From CAZIKF01 sp964539825 (lineage in GTDB: Bacteria > Muiribacteriota > UBA6191): a DNA stretch of 64,000 bases. Position numbers and translations under genes: made by a program. Below, piece after piece: positions 43,168-51,834 of this stretch. The notes beneath the pieces are model-generated. The model was not told the DNA's origin, did not search any database, and saw only the letters and a list, made by a program, of their open reading frames with translations. Position 1 is the first letter of the stretch; every line of letters starts with the position of its first letter. Where the stretch lies: NCBI GenBank assembly GCA_964539825.1, contig CAZIKF010000002.1:186001-250000 (forward strand). Reading direction: 5' to 3'.

Positions 43168-44664
43168 TCACTTTTGGTCGTGCTGAAAAATTAGCTCGGA
43201 GAGATTGGAAGGAGTTGCGGCACTATAATGACCCGGCACATTTTGCCCATCAGTAATATATCCAATGCTACGAAGACTCATCTGTAAGACGCTGAGCATC
43301 GGACCATATGAACAAGTCTCATCGATCTTGGTAAATAGCAGGGCGTCTACACTAAGCCTTGAGAAAGCACTGATTGTCATCTTCAGGTCCTGGTATCGAG
43401 AAGTAGCTGAGAGTACGAGATGAGTTTGGGTGTCTAGTTCTTCAGGAAGAAAATCCTTCAAGGATGAGATGTGATTTTTATCTCTAAATCCTCTGCCTGT
43501 CGTATCGATAAGAATCACATCTTTCTCTTTATATTTTTCAATGGTCGGTAGGAGTTTCTCAGGCCTGAATACCACTTCCCACGGACAGTTGAGACCCTGC
43601 GCATACTCCTTGACCTGGGCTGGCGCACCTAGTTTAAAACTATCTACTGTAATCATAGCCACGGAAGAGGGACTCTTTCCAAGGATCAGGGCAGAAGCAA
43701 TCTTTGCCATTGTAGTAGTTTTACCTACTCCAGTTGGACCCACAAAGATCATGATTCGCGGACCGTCCTTTTTCTTTTCTTTCAACTCTTCAAATATCGT
43801 TTTCTGAATTCTCAGATTCTTAGAAAACTTCTTGCGCACATATTCCTTCAATTCCTCAATACCTGGACTCTCCTCATCCTTGTAGTGCTCGTGGGCAAGT
43901 TCCAGATGCGCTTCAATGACATCGCTGGCAAAATCACCTTTTTGCAGAATTGTGGAAAGGGCTTGAAAGGAACCCGTGAGTTGCGGAGACTCTTTTCTAT
44001 CCGATTTAATTACCGGTTTATCTTGTGACCTATCCTTCAAACCCTGGTTTTTCCCAGACCCTATGCGGATTTTAAACTCTGTACGCAGCGCACTGAATTC
44101 ATCCTTTAGGCTTTTAATTTCATGATGAAGAGTACTTAGCTCTCCTGGGGAACCGCTAGTTGGCTTACTCAACTTGAAGGGGGATTTAGGTTCTTCAGAA
44201 GTTTTGGATAGCTGGGACCGAGGAGAATTAAAAGAACTCTGTGAACTCAGTAATTCTTCAAGGAGCTTATTCGCCTCACCTCGAGAATACTGAATGGAAC
44301 TACTTGATTTCGCATCGCTTCGCGAATTTTGAATAGAGCTGTCCGATTCCGGCTCATCACTTTTTCGCCTTAATTCACTACCCATGGACCTGTTAAGATC
44401 ATCCAAGAAATCTCTGCCCGCAGCCTCAGTCACATCAAGGGTTCGCTTTGGCGAAACAGCGGGTTTGGGCTGTGTGCCTGGTGTTTCCCTTTTCCTTGGT
44501 GATACTGTAAGGACTGTACGCCCGGAGAAAATTCCGAGAAATCCTCCTTCTTGCTGAACATTAAGGATCTCCCCTTCTTCTCCAAGCTCTTCAATCATCT
44601 TCGCTTTAGCGGCACCATAACTGGATCCCTGAAATTTCCTGATGACAGTTTTCGGAGTGGGCAT
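43168..44664 (-). CDS. flhF: Flagellar biosynthesis SRP-type GTPase FlhF
   Basis: About 498 residues from the ATG at 44664, preceded by GAGAGG. The upstream start at 44682 would overlap the previous gene. N-terminal B domain (VIRKFQGSSYGAAKAKMIEELG), a long Ser/Pro/Lys-rich linker (about 55-230) with repeats of the SSSIQxSR type, then the N-G domain: GPTGVGKTTTMAKIA (about 309-323), SVAMITVDSFKLGA, VILIDTTGRG and LLFTKIDE. FlhF sets the position and number of polar flagella. The linker is longer than usual. Last gene of the flhA-flhG-flhG-flhF set. Confidence 0.95.
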   Translation of the reverse strand: MPTPKTVIRKFQGSSYGAAKAKMIEELGEEGEILNVQQEGGFLGIFSGRTVLTVSPRKRETPGTQPKPAVSPKRTLDVTEAAGRDFLDDLNRSMGSELRRKSDEPESDSSIQNSRSDAKSSSSIQYSRGEANKLLEELLSSQSSFNSPRSQLSKTSEEPKSPFKLSKPTSGSPGELSTLHHEIKSLKDEFSALRTEFKIRIGSGKNQGLKDRSQDKPVIKSDRKESPQLTGSFQALSTILQKGDFASDVIEAHLELAHEHYKDEESPGIEELKEYVRKKFSKNLRIQKTIFEELKEKKKDGPRIMIFVGPTGVGKTTTMAKIASALILGKSPSSVAMITVDSFKLGAPAQVKEYAQGLNCPWEVVFRPEKLLPTIEKYKEKDVILIDTTGRGFRDKNHISSLKDFLPEELDTQTHLVLSATSRYQDLKMTISAFSRLSVDALLFTKIDETCSYGPMLSVLQMSLRSIGYITDGQNVPGHYSAATPSNLSELIFQHDQK

Positions 44665-44665
44665 A

Positions 44666-45517
44666 TCAGCGGCCTCTCGCAAAGAGAGACATCAATCCTC
44701 CCAGGAACCCGTGTTTCTTGGCGGCAATGGGCGCCTGCTTTACACCTCCAAAGGAATCTGCAAGTTTTTGAATGCAAAGACTCGCCTTAGAGTCAGGATA
44801 AAGCTGGGTAAACGGTGTTTGAGAACGAACCGCCTTTGAGACCAGCTCGTCCTCCAGGATAAATCCCTTGTACTGAATTTCCGCTTCAAGGAATTTGCGG
44901 GCAACCGTAGTCAATCTGGAGGACACGCCAAAAGCTTCCATGGAGGAGGCCGCCCGATTCACCACGACCGACACCGAAGGGAAAGGATCCGGGCTTTTTG
45001 CCAGAGTTTTAATAATTCCGTAAGCATCCGCCATAGAGGTAGGCTCAGGGGTGGAGACCAGCAATACTTCGTCCGCGTACTGAAGAAATCCGATAACATT
45101 GGAGGATAATCCAGCACCTGTATCAATTAACAAGATATCCGCATATTGACGAATTTTAGCCAATGCTTCAAGGATAGAACCGCGAATGGAATCATCCAGA
45201 TCAGCAAGATTGGAAAGGCCTGAGCCACCCGCGAATAGTTTCACCTTATCATTAACCGAGGTTACAATATCGAGAAGGTTCTTCCGGCCTTCCACTACAT
45301 GGTACAGAGTAAACCTGGGTCTAACACCGAAGATTACATCAAGATTAGCCATTCCAAGGTCAGCGTCAAATACAATCACCTGCTTACCGCGGGCTCCCAG
45401 TGAAAGGGCTAAGTTAGCTACCAGGGAAGATTTACCCACTCCCCCTTTACCAGAGGTAACCGCAATGGTACGGCACTGCGAGCCGAAATCTAAATCTTCC
45501 TCAAAGGCGTCGTACAT
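44666..45517 (-). CDS. flhG: MinD/ParA-type ATPase, FlhG-like (second copy)
   Basis: A 283-residue ATPase with deviant Walker A SGKGGVGKSS (22-31), DADLGMANLDV, LIDTGAG and STPEPTSMADAYG, which are typical of FlhG/YlxH. The N-terminus (MYDAFEEDLDFGSQ) resembles the short activator helix (DQAxxLR-like) region of FlhG only loosely. A basic glycine-rich C-terminal tail (KKHGFLGGLMSLFARGR) may bind membrane. It lies one base upstream of flhF, which fits the FlhF-FlhG pair. FlhG limits flagellar number. A gap of about 100 bases before it may hold its own promoter. Confidence 0.85.
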   Translation of the reverse strand: MYDAFEEDLDFGSQCRTIAVTSGKGGVGKSSLVANLALSLGARGKQVIVFDADLGMANLDVIFGVRPRFTLYHVVEGRKNLLDIVTSVNDKVKLFAGGSGLSNLADLDDSIRGSILEALAKIRQYADILLIDTGAGLSSNVIGFLQYADEVLLVSTPEPTSMADAYGIIKTLAKSPDPFPSVSVVVNRAASSMEAFGVSSRLTTVARKFLEAEIQYKGFILEDELVSKAVRSQTPFTQLYPDSKASLCIQKLADSFGGVKQAPIAAKKHGFLGGLMSLFARGR

Positions 45518-45619
45518 TTTGAGATAATTTGCTGATCTGACTAAACCGGAGACCAGGGCGCTACTAAAGTGCCTCGGAGGTATTATATAACAAAATCAGG
45601 TCAAAATCTTTATTTTTTG

Positions 45620-46426
45620 TCATTGTAATAAATCGAGAATCTTTTCAACCAGCCCTGGGCGATCTTCAGGACCCGACACCCCTTCGAGCTTATTTACAAT
45701 CCGAGTGATGTTTTTACTTACATCTTCATTACGGTATTGCATTAAAAAGACCTGTTGGTTCCGGGAAGCTTCGAGAACGCTCTGATTATGCATCACAAAG
45801 CCCAGCGTGGTGATATCACTCTTCAGGAATTTTTTGACCGCTACCTCCATCTTATTCTGTACAGACTTGGCTTCAAAAATGGAGTGGCAACGATTAATCA
45901 CCATTCGAATTCTAGCGCTGGGATTTTGGGCAAGAACTGACTTTACTACCCCATAAGCATCCGCCATAGCCGTTGGCTCCGGGGTAGTGATCAAGATGAC
46001 CTCATGAGCCATTTGGAGAAAAAACATCACGCTGCTGGTAATTCCCGCACCGGTATCGATGAAGAGATAGTCCTTATCACGTGATAGTTCTTGAATCTCA
46101 GTCGCAAACTGAACCAGTGCCTGAGCTGGCAGCCTTGTCAGCTCCTCAACACCGCTACCACCTGGAATAATGCTCAACCCTGCAGGACCAGTCACCATGA
46201 TCTCACTTACGGGTTTACCGGAAAAGAGAACATCCTCGAGACCCCCGCTGGGCTCCAGACCCATGGATATACACACGTTGCCAAGGCCAAGATCTCCGTC
46301 TAATACCAAGACTTTTCGCCCCATTTCTGACAGTCTTATTCCCATATTGACCGCGAATGTTGTCTTACCTACGCCGCCCTTTCCAGATGTAAAAGCCAGA
46401 ATTCGGGGACCTGCTGAACCACTCAT
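45620..46426 (-). CDS. flhG: MinD/ParA-type ATPase, FlhG-like (first copy)
   Basis: A 268-residue ATPase paralogous to the one at 44666: SGKGGVGKTTFAVNMG (14-29), DGDLGLGNV, IPGGSGVEEL, FIDTGAGI and TTPEPTAMADAYG. It overlaps flhA by four bases. Having two FlhG-like ATPases in tandem is unusual. One may serve FlhF and the other another polar system, or the two may form a heterodimer. It lacks the basic tail of its neighbour. Confidence 0.85.
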   Translation of the reverse strand: MSGSAGPRILAFTSGKGGVGKTTFAVNMGIRLSEMGRKVLVLDGDLGLGNVCISMGLEPSGGLEDVLFSGKPVSEIMVTGPAGLSIIPGGSGVEELTRLPAQALVQFATEIQELSRDKDYLFIDTGAGITSSVMFFLQMAHEVILITTPEPTAMADAYGVVKSVLAQNPSARIRMVINRCHSIFEAKSVQNKMEVAVKKFLKSDITTLGFVMHNQSVLEASRNQQVFLMQYRNEDVSKNITRIVNKLEGVSGPEDRPGLVEKILDLLQ

Positions 46427-48714
46427 TGCACTTCCACCTCCTCTTCCAATGAAATGGATCTTACGTTGTCAATTTCAACATCAGTAACTATTTCTTGAAA
46501 GGAGAGTACAACCAACTGGGGAGCTACCCGCTCAACAAGTCGCTTAAAATGGATTCGAATCACGGGAGAACAAAGAAGTACCGGCTGCTGACCTTCTACC
46601 AACATATCTTCAATGGCTTGATTTAATCGTTCAAAGAGGTTCCTGGCGGAATCGGGATCCAAGGCCTGATGGATGGATCTCTGCCCCTGAATAGAGTCTA
46701 CCATTTTTTGCTCGATGACCGGATCTAGAGTCATGACCCTCAAGACATCGTCTATGGTGTACTCCCTGGTAAGCTGCCTGGCAAGCCCCTGGCGAACATG
46801 TTCTACGAGAGAGTCCACGTCAGACACATGTTCAACAAAATCCGCAATCACCTCAAGAATGGTTGATAGATTTCGAATGGACACACCTTCTGTAAGTAAG
46901 GCCTTGAGAACCTTCTGAATGAGTCCCAATCGCCCCTGGCTCCCCTCCGGAACCGCAGCGTCAACAACAGCCGGGATCTGCTCTTTCAATTTGTCCACCA
47001 ATTCCTGGGTCTCCTGCCTTCCTAGAATTTCAGAAGCATGACGCTTGATCAATTCAGTCAGATGGGTGGCGATCACCGAGGGCGCATCAACCACAGTATA
47101 TCCATTAAGTTCAGCATCTTCTCTCTGCGTTTCTTCAATCCATAGAGCACTTAGATTAAATGCCGGCTCTGTAGTGGGAATTCCTTCGACTTTTGAAACC
47201 ACCATCCCCGGGTCCATGGCGAGAAACCGATCGGCGTAAACTTCAGCCTTACCAATCTCAATCCCCTTCAACTTGATAGAATAGTGATTTGGCTGAAGCT
47301 GCATATTATCCCGAATACGCACAGCCGGAACCACCAATCCCAACTCAAGAGCAATTTGGCGCCGTATCATCTTAACGCGATTGAGAAGGTCTCCTCCCTG
47401 GTTGGGATCTACCAGTGGAATCAGCCCATACCCTATCTCCATTTCAAGAGTATCTACATGCAGCAAACTAGAAACATCTTCTTTTGAGGGCTCCTCACCA
47501 CCTTCCGCCCCACCTTCTTCAGGACCTCCGCCACCGGGTGGAGCACCTCCGCCGCCATCAGGTCCGGCCGGCAATGGCGGACCCCCGTCAGGACCTTCTG
47601 CCGCGGGCATAAGGAATTGATCCAGGGTTCCAGTGATCATCAAAGCTAACAGTCCCAGGCCTGTGGAGAGAATGATGAAGGGAAGCTTGGGCAAGCCCGG
47701 CACCAGGGAGAAGGCAAGAAATAACGCGGAAGCAATCATCAGGGGCTTAGGTTTAGAGGTAATTTGCTCCATTAACTCAGTACCCAGGTTATGTTCAGAG
47801 ACTGACTTGGTCACAATGATACCGGTAGCCACCGAAATTAAGAGGGAAGGTACGATACTCACAAGACCATCACCAATAGTGAGGAGGGTGTAGGTGGCCG
47901 CTATTTCAGCTATGGACTCGAACTGCCCTGAGATAAAACCTACTATGACCCCTCCAATGATATTGATTATTGTGATCACAATACCCGCAATCGTATCCCC
48001 TTTTACAAATTTGGACGCACCGTCCATTGCTCCATAGAAATCCGCTTCCGCGGATATTTTTTCACGACGATCCCTGGCGGCATCCTCGGTGATCAGCCCC
48101 GCATTTAGATCCGCATCAATGGCCATTTGCTTTCCCGGCATAGCATCCAGGGTAAATCGGGCGGCGACTTCAGCGACTCTCTCAGAACCTTTTGTGATCA
48201 CCAGGTATTGGATCAAGACTAGAATGAGAAAGATGATGATCCCAACAACGTAGTTTCCTCCTACCACGAAATTGCCGAAAGCTTGTATAACTTCTCCTTC
48301 GAAATCCTTACCCTTGAGTAATATCAGCCTGGTGGAGGAAACATTGAGGGAAAGTCTGAATAACGTTGTGACCAGTAGTAAGGATGGAAATACGGAAAAC
48401 TCCAGGGGATCTTCAAGATATGTTGAACTCAAAACCAGGACCAGACCCAGGGCAATGTTGACACTCATTAAAATGTCCAGAATGAACTCTGGCAAAGGGA
48501 TGATCAACATGACCACAACACCCACAAGACCACCGGCCATGAGAAGATCGGCCTGTCTTGTGAGCGCTGGGAGCACTCTTTGTAAAAATCCTACGAAAGA
48601 ATATAGGAGAGAAGGCCCGCCTGCAGCGTCTGAAGGAGTGGCTGACCCAGAAACCTCGGGCACTGGAGAGGAATCAACGGATGGGGTAGAGGGGGCCTGG
48701 GGCTCATCAGCCAT
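46423..48714 (-). CDS. flhA: Flagellar type III export gate protein FlhA
   Basis: A 763-residue protein with an N-terminal Pro/Ser-rich extension (about 50 residues) before the first membrane helix. About eight membrane helices follow (60-380), including the FHIPEP signature region (SSTYLEDPLEFSVFPSLLL, ARFTLDAMPGKQMAIDADLNAG in parts). A linker of Gly/Pro repeats (GPDGGGGAPPGGGGPEEGG) sits at about 385-425, before the cytoplasmic domain (to 763). The gate uses the proton motive force to export rod, hook and filament proteins. The linker insertion is longer than in ordinary FlhA and could affect chaperone docking. A TATAAT lies just upstream of the start. Confidence 0.96.
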   Translation of the reverse strand: MADEPQAPSTPSVDSSPVPEVSGSATPSDAAGGPSLLYSFVGFLQRVLPALTRQADLLMAGGLVGVVVMLIIPLPEFILDILMSVNIALGLVLVLSSTYLEDPLEFSVFPSLLLVTTLFRLSLNVSSTRLILLKGKDFEGEVIQAFGNFVVGGNYVVGIIIFLILVLIQYLVITKGSERVAEVAARFTLDAMPGKQMAIDADLNAGLITEDAARDRREKISAEADFYGAMDGASKFVKGDTIAGIVITIINIIGGVIVGFISGQFESIAEIAATYTLLTIGDGLVSIVPSLLISVATGIIVTKSVSEHNLGTELMEQITSKPKPLMIASALFLAFSLVPGLPKLPFIILSTGLGLLALMITGTLDQFLMPAAEGPDGGPPLPAGPDGGGGAPPGGGGPEEGGAEGGEEPSKEDVSSLLHVDTLEMEIGYGLIPLVDPNQGGDLLNRVKMIRRQIALELGLVVPAVRIRDNMQLQPNHYSIKLKGIEIGKAEVYADRFLAMDPGMVVSKVEGIPTTEPAFNLSALWIEETQREDAELNGYTVVDAPSVIATHLTELIKRHASEILGRQETQELVDKLKEQIPAVVDAAVPEGSQGRLGLIQKVLKALLTEGVSIRNLSTILEVIADFVEHVSDVDSLVEHVRQGLARQLTREYTIDDVLRVMTLDPVIEQKMVDSIQGQRSIHQALDPDSARNLFERLNQAIEDMLVEGQQPVLLCSPVIRIHFKRLVERVAPQLVVLSFQEIVTDVEIDNVRSISLEEEVEVQ

Positions 48715-48950
48715 AAAGCCTTATTATAAAGGCCCTAAAGAGGATAAGTAAACAAATTCAAGCTAAAATAGACGTATTTTGTACTAATAATCCTGTGATT
48801 GCTTTGTATCAAGGGATAAAAACATAAGTAGAAGGACTCAAGTATTTGAAAGGCTAAGACCTTTAACCTGGATTTACACCCAATGGAGCCTGTGATAAAG
48901 TAGTTTGGTTCTCTCCCATCCCCGCTTCATAAGGGCTCCTTCCAAATCAT

Positions 48951-49349
48951 ATGGAAAACGTAAAAGGCATCATCGGGGGCGATAAAGCCCTTAAAGATAT
49001 AAAATCCCGTGAAAAGCTTCGAAAAGCCACCGAGGATTTCGAAGAAATTTTCATTACTATGATGCTCAAGGAGATGTTCAAAAACCTTGGCAATACCGGT
49101 TTCCTCGATGGTGGAAAACACGAGAAAATGTTTCGTGACATGCTCATTGAAGAAAGAGCAAAAAACATGGCCGAAAGTGCTGACTTTGGTCTTGGCGAAC
49201 AAATGTTTAATCAATTTCAGAAGTTAATCAACACCCAGACCATCCCCGATCAGGCAATCCAGCCTAATGGCCTCGAGGAAATGTACCATCAAAACCAGAT
49301 AGAAAAAATTGCGCAAAGTTTCCAGCCGTCTAAAGGAAAAAAATCATGA
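48951..49349 (+). CDS. flgJ: Flagellar rod-binding protein FlgJ, single-domain
   Basis: A 132-residue protein matching the N-terminal rod-binding domain of FlgJ: KATEDFEEIFITMMLKEMF and HEKMFRDMLIEERAKNMAES. The peptidoglycan hydrolase domain of enterobacterial FlgJ is absent, as in many non-gamma bacteria where the hydrolase is a separate protein. The domain caps the growing rod. Its stop overlaps the ATG of ald by four bases (ATGA). It is divergent from flhA. Confidence 0.88.
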   Translation: MENVKGIIGGDKALKDIKSREKLRKATEDFEEIFITMMLKEMFKNLGNTGFLDGGKHEKMFRDMLIEERAKNMAESADFGLGEQMFNQFQKLINTQTIPDQAIQPNGLEEMYHQNQIEKIAQSFQPSKGKKS

Positions 49350-50455
49350 TCATCGGAGTACCTAAAGAGATAAAAAATAATGAAAATCGGGTTGGACTTA
49401 CCCCTGAAAACATTGATGTCCTGACTCATTCCGGGCATACCGTATATGTCCAACGAGAGGCTGGGGTTGGAACGGGATTCCTTCCTGACGAGTATCAAAG
49501 TTCAGGTGCTCAAATTCTGGATACCATCGAAGAGATTTATGCTAAATCCGACCTCATCGTAAAGGTGAAGGAACCCATTGAGCCTGAGTATGATCTTCTG
49601 CGTGAGGGGCAGTATCTATTCACCTATCTTCATCTGGCAGCAGACAAGAGGCTGACTGAAGTTCTTCTTGAGCGCAAAATTATTGGTATCGCCTATGAAA
49701 CAGTTACCGATGACTCGGGTCATTTACCCTTATTGAATCCCATGTCGGAAATCGCTGGCAGGCTGGCAGCACAAATTGGCGCCACCCTACTTCAGAAGGC
49801 GGCCGGAGGCCGTGGAATTCTTCTTGGAGGTGTCCCGGGGGTATTACCCGCCCGTGTTGTAGTTCTCGGTGGAGGAATCGTGGGATTCAATTCCGCACAG
49901 ATGGCGATGGGACTTGGCGCGGATGTAACCATCATGGATGTAAATACTGATCGGATGCGCTATCTCAGTGAGGTTACCAATGGAAGATTGAAGACGATGA
50001 TGTCCAACAGGGCGAATGTGATCAACATGATCGCAGAGGCTGACCTGGTTATCGGCGCGGTGTTGATTACGGGTCGGAAAGCTCCTAAATTGATTACCCG
50101 GGATATGCTGAAGTATATGAAGCGAGGAGCGGTTCTATGTGATGTGGCAGTAGACCAGGGAGGTTGTTTTGAGACTACCCGTCCCACCACGCATACTGAT
50201 CCTACCTTTGAAATCGATGGAATCGTTCATTATTGTGTAGCTAATATGCCGGGAGCCGTACCACTCACAAGCACCTACGCACTAACAAATGTAACTCTCC
50301 CCTTCGTCATGAAACTCTCCTCCTCTGCAGAGGATGCCTTAAGGGCGTCAAAAAATCTGTGTAACGGCTTGAATGTTTACAAGGGGAAACTAACCTGTGA
50401 AGCGGTAGCTGACGCACATCTCCTACCTTATACCGCGGCGGAGTCCGTTTTATAA
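49346..50455 (+). CDS. ald: Alanine dehydrogenase
   Basis: A 369-residue NAD-dependent enzyme of the AlaDH/PNT family: N-terminal MIIGVPKEIKNNENRVGLTP, substrate region YLHLAADKRL, NAD-binding VVLGGGIVGFNSAQMAMGLG (given as VLGGGIVGFNSA), DVAVDQGGCFETT and the C-terminal TSTYALTNVTLPF. Full length for the family. It converts L-alanine to pyruvate and ammonia, feeding the 2-oxoacid enzymes in this window. Translation is coupled to flgJ, which is an odd pairing. Confidence 0.96.
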   Translation: MIIGVPKEIKNNENRVGLTPENIDVLTHSGHTVYVQREAGVGTGFLPDEYQSSGAQILDTIEEIYAKSDLIVKVKEPIEPEYDLLREGQYLFTYLHLAADKRLTEVLLERKIIGIAYETVTDDSGHLPLLNPMSEIAGRLAAQIGATLLQKAAGGRGILLGGVPGVLPARVVVLGGGIVGFNSAQMAMGLGADVTIMDVNTDRMRYLSEVTNGRLKTMMSNRANVINMIAEADLVIGAVLITGRKAPKLITRDMLKYMKRGAVLCDVAVDQGGCFETTRPTTHTDPTFEIDGIVHYCVANMPGAVPLTSTYALTNVTLPFVMKLSSSAEDALRASKNLCNGLNVYKGKLTCEAVADAHLLPYTAAESVL

Positions 50456-50459
50456 TCCA

Positions 50460-51485
50460 GTGACTCCTACACTTACTATCAGTTTTTTAATTGCTTGTTT
50501 TTTCGTCGTTTATGGCGGAATTAAGCTAACAAAAATTGGAGATCAGTTTGAGGATGTGGGAATTTCCTCAGGCTTCGTGGGAACAGTCCTACTGGCCTTG
50601 ATCACATCCCTTCCCGAATTTGTCGCCACATTCAGCTCAATCTACCGATTGGATGCCCCCCAATTAGCACTGGGAAATATCTTCGGCTCTAATACCTTCA
50701 ATCTGGCAATCCTGGCGGTCATGGATCTTTTTTTTATTCGTGAAGTACTCTATCACCGAGTTGATCGATTCATTGCAAAGTCCCTTGCTGTCGGTCAAAT
50801 CATGACCGTATTAGCGTTGGCGGGAATTTTCCTCAATTCATCGGCCTTCGTAATAAGCGTGGTATTCAATGCGGAGCCGTTTTTAAAAATCAGTGTGTTT
50901 AATTTTCTGATCTTTGTAGTCTATATCCTGGCATTTCGCCTGAGTACAGTTGTTGATGGAGATCCTAATTCAGTAGAAGAGGAAAAGGAGCCCCCCAACG
51001 GAGAACTACCCACCAGCTCAAGCCTCGGCTGGAAGTTTTTCCTCTATGCTGTTGTTGTAGTCATAGCGGGTATCTGGCTTACCGACACTTGTGATCAGAT
51101 TTCAGAGGCCACAGGTCTTGGGAAGACCTTTATCGGTTCCATTTTACTAGCCTTTGCCACTTCACTACCCGAAGCCACCGTCTGCATCACGGCCATGCGG
51201 CTTTTCAACTACTCTCTCGTTTTTGGGAATATTTTGGGAAGCAATGTTTTCAATCTCTTCATTCTCTCGCTGGCTGATTTGTTTACTCCCAAAATCGCCC
51301 TGATGGAAACCAAACACGTGGAATTGAACTACATAACTGGTTTCGGATCGCTGCTGATGAGTGCGGTTGTACTTCTCGCTCTTAGCTACCGCGGCAAGAG
51401 AAAAGTCATGAAATCCTTATCATTAAGTTTGATTATTGTGTATTTCGTAGCCTACTACATAATGTTCCAAATGAATTCAATTTAG
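50460..51485 (+). CDS. Calcium/sodium:cation antiporter family protein
   Basis: A 341-residue CaCA-superfamily membrane protein starting at GTG 50460. The two inverted alpha repeats are clear: GTVLLALITSLPEFVAT...GNIFGSNTFNL (about 35-75) and GSILLAFATSLPEATVC...GNILGSNVFNL (about 225-265). Both keep the SLPE acidic residue and the GS/TN motif needed for ion binding. About ten membrane helices. It exports Ca2+ or other divalents against Na+ or H+. It starts four bases after ald, in the same operon. Confidence 0.9.
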   Translation: MTPTLTISFLIACFFVVYGGIKLTKIGDQFEDVGISSGFVGTVLLALITSLPEFVATFSSIYRLDAPQLALGNIFGSNTFNLAILAVMDLFFIREVLYHRVDRFIAKSLAVGQIMTVLALAGIFLNSSAFVISVVFNAEPFLKISVFNFLIFVVYILAFRLSTVVDGDPNSVEEEKEPPNGELPTSSSLGWKFFLYAVVVVIAGIWLTDTCDQISEATGLGKTFIGSILLAFATSLPEATVCITAMRLFNYSLVFGNILGSNVFNLFILSLADLFTPKIALMETKHVELNYITGFGSLLMSAVVLLALSYRGKRKVMKSLSLSLIIVYFVAYYIMFQMNSI

Positions 51486-51834
51486 GAATCGTGTTAGAAT
51501 AAGTCTGTCGACGTGAAAACTTTTCGTGGTATTCTGTCGAACTCAGGCACAAACCCAAGTCTTTAGGTCGGTGTCATCAAAATCGAGTTACCCCTTTCGT
51601 AAGAATTTTCTAGCTCCCAGAATGATTTCATTGCAGTCAAAAGTGCTCGACTAGGTTCTTACGAGGCCAATGTCTTGGAAGTGTTATCACTCGTTAATAA
51701 TCAGTCATGATGTTGACATTTAAGGCGTAATCTCGATGTGCTCATCGCAGATGAGCAAAGGAATTGAAAGGTTCCTGGGTTGGCCGGGAATCCGGGCAAA
51801 CCAAATAAGTTTAGGCATAAATCAGGAGGGATCC
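51486..51834 (+). other. Long leader region of rho
   Basis: About 350 bases with no gene. It contains a TTGACA at 51714 without a matching -10 box, a perfect 8 bp hairpin (51739-51746 with 51750-51757, loop GCA), and the AGGAGG ribosome site at 51824-51829. Rho genes elsewhere are autoregulated through their leaders, and this leader is long enough for that. No terminator is seen for the upstream exchanger gene. Confidence 0.4.
51824..51829 (+). promoter_or_regulatory. Ribosome binding site fixing the rho start
   Basis: Perfect AGGAGG five bases before the GTG at 51835. It favours this start over the in-frame ATG at 51736. Confidence 0.7.

Noticed and set aside
45518..45619. Promoter with TTGACC and TATAAT before the second flhG-like gene
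   Set aside because: The two boxes are only 11 bases apart. A -10 box may be real but no matching -35 was found, so it was not listed.
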